A stretch of 49,825 nt of DNA from JBEKIK01 sp050013075 (GCA_050013075.1 JBEKFZ010000025.1:1-49825), one strand, 5' to 3'. Shown: positions 16,776-26,081, counted from the stretch's first letter. Translations and numbers: made by a program. Notes: generated by a model not told the origin, from the letters alone.

Positions 16776-17828
16776 ATGGATAGTATGTTATTTTCCCCCC
16801 GCATTTCCACGCGCGATCTTGCCTATCTTTGCCGGCGATTGGCTATTTCGGTTGATGCCGGGATCGACGCCAGAACCATGTGGGCTAAAGAGGCTCAAAG
16901 GGCAATCGGGCCGCTTCAGAGCCGGTTAGTGATTATCAGCCGGTCGATCAACCAGGGAGAAAGTCTGCGCGAGGCCTTGACCGGCACCGGCGAGTTCTTT
17001 CCAGTGTTGTTCCGCGAAATGGTCGAGGTAGGCGAACAAACAGGCAAACTCGATGCCATTTTTGCCCAACTGGCCGACCACTGCCAAGAGCGGCTTAAAC
17101 TGCGTCGACAATTTCTGGCCGTCATTACCTGGCCCTTGATTGAACTAACGGCGGCTATAGGAGCCATAGGTTTTCTGATTTGGATCATGGGCGTCATACG
17201 CGGGATGAATCAGAACCAGGGTGATTTCGATCCGCTGGGACTCGGTCTTTACGGAAACAGGGGGCTGGCGATCTACCTGGCTTTCGTTTTTACCGTGGCG
17301 GCGCTTGTGTGGCTGACGATTCAAGCCATCGGCCGGGGTTTGGCCTGGACGCGTCCGATCCAACGCGCCGTGATGAAAATTCCCATGTTGGGAAAGGCCC
17401 TAGAAACTCTGGCCCTTGCCCGCCTGGCATGGTCGTTAAGCATCACTGTGCAGTCGGGCATGGAGATACGCCGCGCATTGAAGCTGAGTTTGGCCAGCAC
17501 GAACAACGCCAAGTACACCGACAAAATCGAGACCATCGACAAGGAAATCGAGCAGGGGAATTCCATTTTCGAGGCATTTTTTCAAGCCGGCTGTTTTCCC
17601 GCCGATTTTTTGGATGCCCTGGCCGTGGGCGAGCAGAGCGGAAAACTGGAAGAATCGATGGCCGGCTTGTTTCGCCAGTACAATGAGCAAGCCCAGTTCG
17701 CTATGAAAACTTTAAATACCGTGGCCGCATTTTTGGTGTGGATGATAATTGCGGCGATAATAATCGCAATGATTTTCCGCCTGGCGTTTTCTTATTTTGG
17801 ATTTTTAAATAATTTATCTAAACCGTGA
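16776..17828 (+). CDS. GspF/PilC-type inner-membrane secretion protein
   Basis: About 350 residues with two T2SSF domains. The first has LCRRLAISVDAGIDARTMW ... INQGESLREALTGTGEFFP ... VGEQTGKLDAIFAQLADHC; the second has LARLAWSLSITVQSGMEIR ... EIEQGNSIFEAFFQAGCFP ... VGEQSGKLEESMAGLF. Three or four membrane helices sit after each domain. GspF/PilC proteins form the inner-membrane platform of type II secretion or type IV pili. No ATPase, secretin or pilin gene is adjacent, so the partners are elsewhere. There is no Shine-Dalgarno; TATAAT overlaps the first ATG (16772-16777), so the real start may be ATG 16785 on a leaderless transcript. Confidence 0.85.
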   Translation: MDSMLFSPRISTRDLAYLCRRLAISVDAGIDARTMWAKEAQRAIGPLQSRLVIISRSINQGESLREALTGTGEFFPVLFREMVEVGEQTGKLDAIFAQLADHCQERLKLRRQFLAVITWPLIELTAAIGAIGFLIWIMGVIRGMNQNQGDFDPLGLGLYGNRGLAIYLAFVFTVAALVWLTIQAIGRGLAWTRPIQRAVMKIPMLGKALETLALARLAWSLSITVQSGMEIRRALKLSLASTNNAKYTDKIETIDKEIEQGNSIFEAFFQAGCFPADFLDALAVGEQSGKLEESMAGLFRQYNEQAQFAMKTLNTVAAFLVWMIIAAIIIAMIFRLAFSYFGFLNNLSKP

Positions 17829-17907
17829 TAATGATCGATCGACAAAATATGTGTAATGCCCGCTCCCCGACAATGCTCCGCATGATGCCCGATTGCGGCT
17901 AAACTTT

Positions 17908-17931
17908 CCAACTGACCACTGACCACTAGCT
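17908..17931. repeat. Heptamer array abutting the epimerase start codon
   Basis: Units CCAACTG, ACCACTG, ACCACTA, then GCT and the ATG at 17932. No Shine-Dalgarno remains. Confidence 0.75.
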
Positions 17932-18861
17932 ATGCGTACTTTTTTAGTTACCGGCGGAGCGGGTTTTATCGGCTCACACATTGCCGAGGCGTTGGTCGCC
18001 CGAGGCGATCGGGTCCGGGTGCTGGATAATTTAAGCACCGGACATCTTAAGAACATGGCGGGTTTTCGGGAGCGGATCGAATTCATTCAGGCCGATTTAT
18101 TGGCCGCGTCATCCGTTGCACAAGCCGTGCGAGGAGTGGATTGCATTTTTCACCATGCCGCTCTGGCCTCGGTGCCGCTTAGCGTGGAACGGCCTTTGGA
18201 CGTTCACGCCGCGTGTGCGACCGGAACGCTGATTCTCCTGGACGAATCCCGCCGCGCAGGAGTTCGGCGCGTGGTTTATGCCGCTTCCAGCAGCGCTTAC
18301 GGAAACCAGCCCGCTGCGGTCAAGAGTGAAACCGATCTGCCCGCTCCGTTGTCGCCTTATGCAGCCGCTAAATTGACGGGCGAAATGTATTGCCAGGCAT
18401 TCACCGCCACATACGATTTGGAAACCGTGGCCCTGCGGTATTTCAACATCTTCGGACCGCGCCAGGATCCCAACAGTCCATACTCGGCGGTGATTCCGCT
18501 TTTCATATCTGCCATGCTGAAGGGCGATCAACCGGTGATCTACGGCGATGGATTGCAATCGCGCGATTTTTGTTTTGTTTCAAACGTAGTGCAGGCGAAT
18601 CTATTGGCTGCCGACGCACCCAAAGTAGCCGGGCGAGTTTTCAACATCGCCAGCGGAAAATCAACCGATTTATTGACATTACTTGGCGCTCTCAATAGAC
18701 TATTGGGTACGAATGTGAAACCCCGCCATGAACCACCCCGCCCAGGCGATGTACGCGAGAGTCGAGCCGACATCGCCCAAGCCCACCAATGGCTCGGCTA
18801 CGAACCGAAAGTGGATTTTGAGGAAGGCCTGCGCCGCTCGATCGACTACTATCGGCAATAG
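17932..18861 (+). CDS. NAD-dependent sugar-nucleotide epimerase/dehydratase (UDP-glucose 4-epimerase-like)
   Basis: About 309 residues, extended short-chain dehydrogenase fold. The N-terminal Rossmann motif is GGAGFIGSHIAEAL (GxxGxxG). The catalytic Ser cluster AASSSAYGN and YAAAK (YxxxK near residue 144-148) are present. YFNIFGPRQDPNSPYSAVIP and GDGLQSRDFCFV are typical of UDP-Glc/GlcNAc 4-epimerases and WbpP-like enzymes. It would supply a sugar nucleotide for glycan synthesis, consistent with the following polytopic proteins and dolichyl-phosphate-mannose-synthase-like gene. Substrate cannot be decided from sequence. The start is fixed by the array directly upstream. Confidence 0.9.
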   Translation: MRTFLVTGGAGFIGSHIAEALVARGDRVRVLDNLSTGHLKNMAGFRERIEFIQADLLAASSVAQAVRGVDCIFHHAALASVPLSVERPLDVHAACATGTLILLDESRRAGVRRVVYAASSSAYGNQPAAVKSETDLPAPLSPYAAAKLTGEMYCQAFTATYDLETVALRYFNIFGPRQDPNSPYSAVIPLFISAMLKGDQPVIYGDGLQSRDFCFVSNVVQANLLAADAPKVAGRVFNIASGKSTDLLTLLGALNRLLGTNVKPRHEPPRPGDVRESRADIAQAHQWLGYEPKVDFEEGLRRSIDYYRQ

Positions 18862-18924
18862 GAAAAGTAGACGAGAAGTTTCAAGATTCGTAGCTTCAAA
18901 GAAAAGTATCTTGGGAGCTTAAGG

Positions 18925-20700
18925 ATGTTTCGTAAGTTTATTGAAAAAATTCTGGTTTCTCGTTGGCTGGGCCCGGTTGCCGCTCTTGTGGGAGTGCTTC
19001 TGGTTTCGCCGTCCTTGAACCTTGGATGGTTTGCCGACGATTTTTACACTCGCTGGATCCTCACTCAATCGCCGGCGTACTCTGATGTTCGCCCTGCTCA
19101 AAGCGATATATTTCGTTTCTTTGACGGAGATCCTCATCGCAACCAGCGCATGAAGGACATCGGCATGCTGCCGTGGTGGGTATCTACTGGATTTAAAATA
19201 TCTTTCTGGAAGCCGCTGACAACTTTGACGCACATTATAGATTACAAGTTTTGGCCCGAGCGGCCGGACATAATGCACGCCCAAAACCTTCTCTGGTTCG
19301 GATTATTACTACTGGGTGCATCGCTGTTGTATCGCCGGATTATGGGCGGCAGCGTGGCCGCAGGCATATCCATTGTTTTGTTCGCCATCGACTACTCGCA
19401 TACCTTTCCGGCCATTTGGTTGGCTAATCGTAACGCGGTTATGGCTGCCTTTTTCGGTATCCTGGCTATCTATGCTCACCACCAGTGGCGACGACACGGC
19501 TCTCGCATGGGAATTGCCCTTGGCCCCGTTTTGCTGATGATGTGTCTATTGTCGGCGGAGGCGGGCATAGGCGCTATGGGTTACATACTGGCCTACACGC
19601 TCGTTTTGGATCGCGGCACTTGGTGGCGCAGGCTTGCCGCTGTTTTGCCATATATCATCGTAGTCCTTATTTGGCGGATCATGTGGTCCTGGCAGGGTTA
19701 CGGAGTTTCGGACGATATGATCGACTTCTATTTGGATCCCATGGCGCACCCGTTGCGTTTTATCGAAATGATCTTTTTGCGGGCCCCCATCCTGCTGCTT
19801 GGCCAATTGGCCTTTCCGCCGGCGGAAGTTCACGGTTTGTTCGGTCCTTATGGCGTTTTATTGCACTGCCTGATTGGCGTGGCATTTTTATCGATTCTAG
19901 CCATCGTCTTGTTGCCCCTGCTGCGGCGCAGCGCTGAAGCGAGGTTTTGGGCGCTAGGTATGTTGCTTGCCACAATACCGATCTGTTCGACATTACCTAT
20001 AAACAGACAACTATTGTTTGTCGGGATTGGAGCAATGGGACTCCTGGGACAATATCTAGCCCTGGCGCTTAGTGGTGAATTGTGGCAAGGCAAGTCGCTC
20101 GTTCGCCGCTTGCCCCAAGCCGCGCTAATCGGTGTTTTAGTTCTTATACACATTATATTCGCGCCATTGGGAATGTTGGTGGTTGCCAAGCGTGCATCGG
20201 CTCCCGGGCACACCATCGCCAGCCTGAAAGCGATTCCCGGCATGTCGGCGGCGGATTGCGATCGCGACTTGATTATCGTAAACCATCCTGTGCCACCGGT
20301 TTCTGTATTCGGCCCCTTGACGTTCGATGGACAGTCGTTGCCAAGGAGCTTGCGGGTATTGGCGGGGTCGTCGAGTGCGCTTGGCGTGCAACGTTTGGAT
20401 GAACGCTCGCTCATTTTGTGTCCAAAATCGGGCTACTTCTGCAATATGGCGTCTCGAATCTTTTACGACATGGAACATCCGCTAAAGCAGGGCGAGACCA
20501 TCGAACTTTCCAATGTCAGCATCACTGTTTTGGAGTTGACCGAAGACGGCCGGCCGGCAAAAGTCCTTTTTCGCTTCCATGTTGCCTTGGAAGATCCGTC
20601 ACTGAAATGGGTGTACTGGGAGGAGGGTAAATTCAAGGAGTTTCAGCCGCCGGGGATTGGAGAAAGTATCGAAATTCCGGCATTTAAGTCGTTTCTTTGA
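18925..20700 (+). CDS. Polytopic membrane protein, GT-C-like, first of a tandem pair
   Basis: About 591 residues. One N-terminal helix is followed by a periplasmic loop with an Asp pair (WFADDFYTRW), then HIIDYKFWPERPDIMHAQN and about nine further helices, and a C-terminal soluble strand domain (SNVSITVLELTEDGRPAK). The early Asp pair after helix 1 and the overall layout resemble GT-C lipid-linked-sugar glycosyltransferases, but no family signature is certain. GGGAG lies 7 nt before the ATG. The next gene is a close duplicate. Neighbouring epimerase and polyprenyl-phosphate glycosyltransferase genes support a role in surface-glycan synthesis (inference). Confidence 0.6.
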   Translation: MFRKFIEKILVSRWLGPVAALVGVLLVSPSLNLGWFADDFYTRWILTQSPAYSDVRPAQSDIFRFFDGDPHRNQRMKDIGMLPWWVSTGFKISFWKPLTTLTHIIDYKFWPERPDIMHAQNLLWFGLLLLGASLLYRRIMGGSVAAGISIVLFAIDYSHTFPAIWLANRNAVMAAFFGILAIYAHHQWRRHGSRMGIALGPVLLMMCLLSAEAGIGAMGYILAYTLVLDRGTWWRRLAAVLPYIIVVLIWRIMWSWQGYGVSDDMIDFYLDPMAHPLRFIEMIFLRAPILLLGQLAFPPAEVHGLFGPYGVLLHCLIGVAFLSILAIVLLPLLRRSAEARFWALGMLLATIPICSTLPINRQLLFVGIGAMGLLGQYLALALSGELWQGKSLVRRLPQAALIGVLVLIHIIFAPLGMLVVAKRASAPGHTIASLKAIPGMSAADCDRDLIIVNHPVPPVSVFGPLTFDGQSLPRSLRVLAGSSSALGVQRLDERSLILCPKSGYFCNMASRIFYDMEHPLKQGETIELSNVSITVLELTEDGRPAKVLFRFHVALEDPSLKWVYWEEGKFKEFQPPGIGESIEIPAFKSFL

Positions 20701-20831
20701 CGGACTGACGTTCCAAAAGTGGACCTAAATAACGTCAGTTGATTGTGGAGTATTGCACGTGGGTGGGTAGTAGTGAGTGGAGAGATCTCAATATTCACAT
20801 TTTTGATTAAAAAACATTCTGTAGGTTAAAG

Positions 20832-22610
20832 ATGTTGCGCAAGTTTGTGGAAAGGATTCTGGTTTCTCGTTGGCTGGGACCGGTTGCCGCTCTTGTGGGA
20901 GTGCTTCTGGTTTCGCCGTCCTTGAACATTGGATTGTTTATCGATGATTATTACCACCGCTGGATTTTAGTCCAATCGCCGATCTATTCCGAGGTTCGCC
21001 CCGCCCAAAGCGATATGTTTTGTTTCTTTGACGGAGATCCTCATCGCAACCAGCGCATGAAGGAAATCGGCTTGCTGCCGTGGTGGATATCTACTGGACT
21101 CCGAATAGAATTTTGGAAACCGATAACAACTTTGACACACATTGTGGATTACAAATTCTGGCCTGACAGGCCCGACATAATGCACGCCCACAACCTTTTC
21201 TGGTTCGGATTATTACTCCTCAGCGCATCGCTGTTGTATCGCCAAATATCCGGCTATACCGTGGCTGCCGGACTGGCCATAGTCCTTTTTGCCATCGACT
21301 ACTCTCATGCCACACCGGCCGCTTGGTTGGCTAATCGTAACGCAGTTTTGGCTGCTTTTTTCGGCATTCTGGCAATCTATGCTCACCACCAGTGGCGACG
21401 GCACGGCTCTCGTTTAGGAATTGTCCTCGCACCGGTCCTGCTGATGATGTGTCTGTTATCCGCGGAGGCAGGCATTGGCGCCGTGGCGTATCTGGTGGCT
21501 TATGCGGTTACATTGGATCACGGCACTTGGAAAGGCAGGCTTGCCGCTGTTTTACCATATATCATCGTGGTCGTTATTTGGCGGATTATGTGGTCCTCGC
21601 AGGGTTACGGAGTTTCAGACGATTTGATCGCCATGTATCTGGATCCCATGGCGCACCCCTTCCGTTTTATGGAAATGATCTTTTTGCGGGCGCCCATCCT
21701 GCTGCTTGGCCAATGGGCCTTTCCGCCATCGGAAGTTCACGTTTTGCTCAGTCCTTATCACGTTCTGTTGCTCTGTCTGATTGGTGTGGCATTTTTATCG
21801 ATTCTAGCCGTTGTCTTGTTGCCGCTGCTGCGCCGCAGCGCCGAAGCGCGCTTTTGGGCGCTAGGTATGTTGCTTGCCACAGTACCGATCTGTTCGATCA
21901 TGCCCATGAACAGACAACTATTATTTGTCGGGATTGGAGCTATGGGACTTCTGGGACAATATCTGGCCTTGGCGCTGAGCGGGGAGCTATGGCAAGGCAA
22001 GTCGCTGGTGCGCCGCTTGCCTCAGGCCGCGCTGATCGGGGTTTTAGTTCTTATACACGTTATATACGCGCCATTGGAAATGTTGGTGATAGCCAAGAAT
22101 CCATTGGGGCCTAACCTCTTTTTCGCCAGCCTGAATGTGGCTCCCGGCATGTCGGCAGCGGATAGCGATCGCGACTTGATTATCGTAAACCATCCTATGC
22201 CGCCCCTTGCGGTAATGCTATACGCCTGGGCCGTCGATGGGCAGCCGTTGCCAAGGAGCCTGCGGGTATTGGCGCCGGCGTCAACCGTATTGACCGTCCA
22301 ACGTTTGGATGAACGCTCGCTCATTTTGTGTCCAAAATCGGGCTATTTCAGCACTCCGTTATCCGGATTCTTATACAATTCTGAACATCCACTGGCACGG
22401 GGCGAAACCATTGAACTGTCCAATGTCAGCATCACTGTTTTGGAGTTGACCGAAGACGGCCGGCCGGCAAAAGTCCTTTTTCGCTTCCACGTCCCCTTGG
22501 AAGATCCGTCACTGAAATGGGTGTACTGGGAGGAGGGTAAATTCAAGGAGTTTCAGCCGCCGGGGATTGGAGAAAGTGTCGAACTGCCCGCCTTAGGGTT
22601 TCCTATCTGA
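20832..22610 (+). CDS. Polytopic membrane protein, GT-C-like, second of a tandem pair
   Basis: About 592 residues, colinear with the preceding protein over its whole length. Long identical blocks include RWLGPVAALVGVLLVSPSLN, DGDPHRNQRMK and ITVLELTEDGRPAK. Differences concentrate in the first loop (LFIDDYYHRW against WFADDFYTRW) and in the region before the C-terminal domain (residues about 415-520). The duplication is recent enough that the DNA is still strongly similar. GTAGG lies upstream of the ATG. Divergence of the loop regions suggests different acceptor or donor preference. Confidence 0.6.
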   Translation: MLRKFVERILVSRWLGPVAALVGVLLVSPSLNIGLFIDDYYHRWILVQSPIYSEVRPAQSDMFCFFDGDPHRNQRMKEIGLLPWWISTGLRIEFWKPITTLTHIVDYKFWPDRPDIMHAHNLFWFGLLLLSASLLYRQISGYTVAAGLAIVLFAIDYSHATPAAWLANRNAVLAAFFGILAIYAHHQWRRHGSRLGIVLAPVLLMMCLLSAEAGIGAVAYLVAYAVTLDHGTWKGRLAAVLPYIIVVVIWRIMWSSQGYGVSDDLIAMYLDPMAHPFRFMEMIFLRAPILLLGQWAFPPSEVHVLLSPYHVLLLCLIGVAFLSILAVVLLPLLRRSAEARFWALGMLLATVPICSIMPMNRQLLFVGIGAMGLLGQYLALALSGELWQGKSLVRRLPQAALIGVLVLIHVIYAPLEMLVIAKNPLGPNLFFASLNVAPGMSAADSDRDLIIVNHPMPPLAVMLYAWAVDGQPLPRSLRVLAPASTVLTVQRLDERSLILCPKSGYFSTPLSGFLYNSEHPLARGETIELSNVSITVLELTEDGRPAKVLFRFHVPLEDPSLKWVYWEEGKFKEFQPPGIGESVELPALGFPI

Positions 22611-22702
22611 TGGAATGTAGTTAAAATTGAATTCTGTGGATTTATCTGATACTATTGATGATCCTTAAGTTTAAACGATTCTTCCTTATTCAGAAAATAT
22701 TT

Positions 22703-23440
22703 ATGTTCAACGCCGAAAAAACTTTAGTCACCGTGCCGACTTACAACGAGATGGAAAATATCGCATTGCTGGTCGACGCGATTTTCAAGTATCTGCCCGA
22801 CGCCGATTTGTTGGTGATCGACGACAATTCGCCGGACGGCACCGGAGCGTGGTGCGATAAAAAAGGCGCCGAAGATCCGCGGGTGCATTGCCTGCACCGG
22901 CCGGGCTTACTCGGCTTGGGTACGGCCACGATAGCGGCAATGAAGTATGCCATCGAACACGGCTATCGATACATGATGAACATGGACGCCGATTTCAGCC
23001 ATCCGCCCGAGTGTCTGCCGAACTTTATCGCCGGCATGGACCCGCCGGGCGGCCCGGCCGTGGACGTGATGGTCGGCTCCAGGTATATTCCCGGCGGCGG
23101 CGTGGAAGGCTGGGGGCTTAAACGACATCTGATGAGCCGCGGCGTGAATCTCTACTCCCGCTGGCTTTTAGGCCTGAAAGTCACCGATTGCAGCGGCGCT
23201 TTTCGCTGTTATCGCACTTCACTATTGGCGAAAATGGATTTCGACGCCGTGCACAGCCGCGGGTATTCGTTTCAAGAGGAAATCCTTTGGCATCTCAAAC
23301 GCCTTGGCGCTCGATTCGGCGAAACGCCTTTCGTTTTTCCAGATCGTCGGCGCGGCCAGTCGAAAATCAATAAGCGCGAGGCGCTTAGCGCGCTGGGAAT
23401 TATCTTCTCGCTGGGAGTGCGAAATCTTTTGGGTCGATAA
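22703..23440 (+). CDS. Polyprenyl-phosphate glycosyltransferase (dolichyl-phosphate mannose synthase-like)
   Basis: About 245 residues of GT2 family. TLVTVPTYNEMENIALLVDA opens the domain; DADLLVIDDNSPDGTG carries the nucleotide-binding Asp; MMNMDADFSHPPE is the DxD motif; VMVGSRYIPGGGVEGWG and SGAFRCYR are typical of DPM1-like synthases. It transfers a sugar from a nucleotide donor to a lipid phosphate carrier on the cytoplasmic face; product flipping and use by GT-C enzymes would fit the two genes upstream. No C-terminal membrane helices, as in single-domain DPM1. Start taken at ATG 22703; TTG 22655 would add 16 residues of low-complexity sequence. Confidence 0.88.
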   Translation: MFNAEKTLVTVPTYNEMENIALLVDAIFKYLPDADLLVIDDNSPDGTGAWCDKKGAEDPRVHCLHRPGLLGLGTATIAAMKYAIEHGYRYMMNMDADFSHPPECLPNFIAGMDPPGGPAVDVMVGSRYIPGGGVEGWGLKRHLMSRGVNLYSRWLLGLKVTDCSGAFRCYRTSLLAKMDFDAVHSRGYSFQEEILWHLKRLGARFGETPFVFPDRRRGQSKINKREALSALGIIFSLGVRNLLGR

Positions 23441-23480
23441 AATAACTCCCGGCGCAAGCGCCAGGGCTAAACGTAAAGCC

Positions 23481-23525
23481 TAATCCCCAATCCCCAATCT
23501 CTAATCCCTAATCCCCAATCCCTTA
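23481..23525. repeat. Heptamer array, TAATCCC/CAATCCC type, before the thioesterase gene
   Basis: Six units TAATCCC, CAATCCC, CAATCTC, TAATCCC, TAATCCC, CAATCCC in exact 7-bp phase, ending 7 bp before the ATG at 23533. Confidence 0.85.
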
Positions 23526-23532
23526 TTCATTC

Positions 23533-23931
23533 ATGCAGCACATACATTACATCCGCGTTCGCTACAGCGAAACCGACGCCATGGGGACCTATTACAACTC
23601 GCGGGCGCTGGAATGGTTCGAATGCGGGCGCACGGAATTGTGCCGGGCCACGGGCAGGCCTTATACGCAATGGGAGGCCGACGGAGTTTCGCTGCCGCTT
23701 ATTGAGGCGCACGTGGAATATCTCGGCAAGGCCCAATACGACGATCTCTTAAAAATTACCGTCACTGCGGAAATGGCCGGCCGGGTGCGAATGCGCTTTG
23801 ACGTGACCATCGAACAAGCCGAATCCGCCCAGCCCGTCTGCCGAGGCTACACCATTCACGCCATCACCGACAATACAGGCAAACCCATCCGCCCGCCCGA
23901 ATGGCTGATGGAATTATTCGATAATGATTGA
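23533..23931 (+). CDS. YbgC-like acyl-CoA thioesterase (hotdog fold)
   Basis: About 132 residues, a complete 4HBT-class hotdog protein. RVRYSETDAMGTYYNSRALE carries the catalytic Asp in the 'Y.ETD.MG..Y' motif, followed by WFECGRTELCRATG and the strand series ending DVTIEQAE. It hydrolyses acyl-CoA thioesters of uncertain chain length. In many bacteria YbgC lies near tol-pal, which is not seen here. The heptamer array occupies its 5' untranslated region, so no ribosome-binding site is visible. Confidence 0.85.
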   Translation: MQHIHYIRVRYSETDAMGTYYNSRALEWFECGRTELCRATGRPYTQWEADGVSLPLIEAHVEYLGKAQYDDLLKITVTAEMAGRVRMRFDVTIEQAESAQPVCRGYTIHAITDNTGKPIRPPEWLMELFDND

Positions 23932-23980
23932 CGAGTCCACGCTCGCCGACTATGCTGCGCATAGTGCCCGGTCGCGGCTA

Positions 23981-24102
23981 TTGAGTGTCAGGTAATAAAT
24001 GTCGCGTTTTAGCCTGAGAACCGGGCCGTGTCGGCCCGGAATTACCGGGGCGACACGCCCCGGCTCTGACTTTTCATGCGACATTCTTTTTCTGAGACTC
24101 AA
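23981..24102. repeat. 122-bp nested palindrome between convergent genes
   Basis: Outer arms TTGAGTGTCAG/CTGAGACTCAA (10 of 11), middle arms AATGTCGC/GCGACATT, inner REP-like stems CCGGGCCGTGTCGGCCCGG and CCGGGGCGACACGCCCCGG. The inner part is related to the repeat at 3903-3965. It sits between the ends of the thioesterase (+) and fhs (-) genes and could end transcription from both sides. Confidence 0.75.
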
Positions 24103-24107
24103 TAAAC

Positions 24108-24130
24108 AAACTGCTCACTGTCCACTAAAA
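24108..24130. repeat. Short heptamer array overlapping the fhs stop codon
   Basis: Units ACTGCTC, ACTGTCC, ACTAAAA; the last unit forms the fhs stop codon region. Confidence 0.6.
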
Positions 24131-25807
24131 TAGTCCGACGATTTCGCCTTTTTCATCGATGTCGATCATTTCGGCGACCGGATTTTTGGGCAACCCGGGC
24201 ATGGTCATGATCTCGCCGGTCAGGACCACGACAAAGCCCGCCCCGGCGGCGACCATCACGTCTCGAAGCGGCACGTCGAAGGTCTTAGGCCGGCCCGTCA
24301 AAAGCGGATCGGTTGAGAGCGAGAATTGGGTCTTTGCCATGCACACGGGCAGATGCCCATAGCCGGCCTCTTGCAGGGCGTGGAATTTTTCGCGGAGTTT
24401 TTTGTCGGCCAGCACGTCGGTTGCGCCGTACATTTCCCGACAAATAATGCCCACTTTCTGCCACAGCGTGCAGGTGTCGGGATAAAGCAGAGAGAAATCG
24501 GTCTTGGTATTTTCCACGACGTCGACCACGGCCCGGGCAAGGTCCTCCGCGCCCGCGCCGCCGCGTGCCCAATGGTCGGCGGTAATGATTTTGACCGTCA
24601 GGTAAGCGCACTTATCCTTGATGAACTGGATTTCCTCATCGGTGTCGAAGGAGAAATGATTGATGGCCACCACCACCGGCAGTCCGAAGCGGTGGATGTT
24701 TTCGATGTGTTTTTTGAGATTCTCCACGCCTTTGTCCAGGGCCTCGACATTGGGCTTTTCAATATCCTTTAGCGGCACGCCGCCGTGCAGTTTAAGGGCC
24801 TTCACCGTGGCCACGATCACCACCGCGTTGGGTTTCAGTCCGGCCTTCCGGCATTTGATGTTCATGAATTTTTCTGCGCCCAAGTCGGCGCCGAAACCGG
24901 CCTCGGTAACGGTGTATTCCGAGAGCCGCATGGCCATTTTCGTGGCGATGATGCTATTGCACCCGTGGGCGATGTTTGCGAACGGACCGCCGTGAATAAA
25001 CGCAGGATTGTTTTCCAGCGTCTGCACCAGATTCGGCTTCAGGGCGTCCTTCAGCAGCACGGTCATAGCTCCGTTGGCTTTCAGATCGGCCGCGGTAACG
25101 GGTTTTCTGTCGCGGGTATAAGCCACGATGATCTTTCCCAGCCGCTGCCTAAGATCATGGATCGACTCGGTCAGGCAGAAACAGGCCATCACTTCCGAGG
25201 CCACGGTGATGTCGAAACCGCTTTCGCGCGGCATGCTGTTATTGATCCCCCCCAGCCCGACGATGATGTTGCGCAAGGCCCGGTCGTTCATGTCCACCAC
25301 GCGCTTCCAGACGATCCGGCGGGGATCGAGATCCAATTGATTGCCGTGCTGTACGTGGTTGTCGACCAGTGCGGCCAGCAGGTTGTGGGCCAGTTCGATG
25401 GCGTGGAAATCGCCGGTGAAGTGGAGATTGATGTCCTCCATGGGCACGACCTGGGAATAACCGCCGCCGGCCGCTCCGCCTTTCATGCCGAAGCAGGGCC
25501 CCATCGACGGCTCGCGCAAACAGACGGCGGTCTTTTTGCCGATGCGATTAAGACCGTCGCAAAGGCCGATGCTGGTGGTTGTTTTGCCCTCGCCGGCGGG
25601 CGTGGGGGTGATGGCCGTCACCAGGATCAACTTGCCGGTCGAGCCGTTGTCCAAAGCATGATAATAGTCCAACGAGACCTTTGCCTTGACTTTGCCGTAA
25701 TGCTCCAAGGCATCGTTGGGGATGCCCAACTTGGCGGCGATTTCCTCGATGGGAAGCATATTGGCCCGGCGGGCGATTTCAATATCCGGCGGAAGCGTGC
25801 GTGTCAT
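24125..25807 (-). CDS. fhs: Formate--tetrahydrofolate ligase
   Basis: About 560 residues, full family length. The ATP-binding P-loop is TPTPAGEGKTTTSIG near residue 66. Other family blocks are REPSMGPCFGMKGGAAGGGY, GDFHAIELAHNLLAAL, WKRVVDMNDRALRNI and EAGFGADLGAEKFMNIKCR. It makes 10-formyl-THF from formate, ATP and THF, the entry step of the methyl branch of the Wood-Ljungdahl pathway and also used anabolically. Its neighbours (methyltransferase, MetF-MetV, corrinoid protein) make a C1 role likely. The ATG is directly preceded by a heptamer array, with no Shine-Dalgarno. Confidence 0.96.
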   Translation of the reverse strand: MTRTLPPDIEIARRANMLPIEEIAAKLGIPNDALEHYGKVKAKVSLDYYHALDNGSTGKLILVTAITPTPAGEGKTTTSIGLCDGLNRIGKKTAVCLREPSMGPCFGMKGGAAGGGYSQVVPMEDINLHFTGDFHAIELAHNLLAALVDNHVQHGNQLDLDPRRIVWKRVVDMNDRALRNIIVGLGGINNSMPRESGFDITVASEVMACFCLTESIHDLRQRLGKIIVAYTRDRKPVTAADLKANGAMTVLLKDALKPNLVQTLENNPAFIHGGPFANIAHGCNSIIATKMAMRLSEYTVTEAGFGADLGAEKFMNIKCRKAGLKPNAVVIVATVKALKLHGGVPLKDIEKPNVEALDKGVENLKKHIENIHRFGLPVVVAINHFSFDTDEEIQFIKDKCAYLTVKIITADHWARGGAGAEDLARAVVDVVENTKTDFSLLYPDTCTLWQKVGIICREMYGATDVLADKKLREKFHALQEAGYGHLPVCMAKTQFSLSTDPLLTGRPKTFDVPLRDVMVAAGAGFVVVLTGEIMTMPGLPKNPVAEMIDIDEKGEIVGLF

Positions 25808-25843
25808 GGTTAGGGATCAGGGGTCAGGTTATATGGATCAGGG
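25808..25843. repeat. Heptamer array abutting the fhs start codon
   Basis: Plus-strand units AGGGATC, AGGGGTC, AGGTTAT, ATGGATC, AGGGG immediately upstream of the minus-strand ATG (25807). Confidence 0.75.
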
Positions 25844-25889
25844 GACGGCATTCAGGGCGCAGGAGCAATATTTAATACTCGATGTTTAG

Positions 25890-25908
25890 CCCCGGCACTT
25901 GTGCCGGG
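25890..25908. repeat. Hairpin CCCGGCAC/GTGCCGGG followed by T-run
   Basis: Perfect 8-bp stem with TT loop, then GGCGG and six T on the plus strand. It looks like a terminator, but no plus-strand gene precedes it, so it is listed as a repeat hairpin. The rest of 25844-26081 shows nothing recognisable. Confidence 0.6.
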
Positions 25909-26081
25909 TGGCGGTTTTTTAGTGTTTTAAGCCAAATTATTTGACAGTTCCGGACTGCATGCGGTTCAGTGGTTTATACCAATAATAGCATGAAATCGCG
26001 CGTCCGCGCTCGATTATGCCATGCGAAATCACGCTCGATTGATGAATATGACGACCTCACGGAAGGAAATTAAGATGCGTA

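Noticed and set aside
25890..25921. Terminator-like hairpin with T-run on the plus strand
   Set aside because: There is no plus-strand gene upstream to terminate; kept only as a repeat hairpin.
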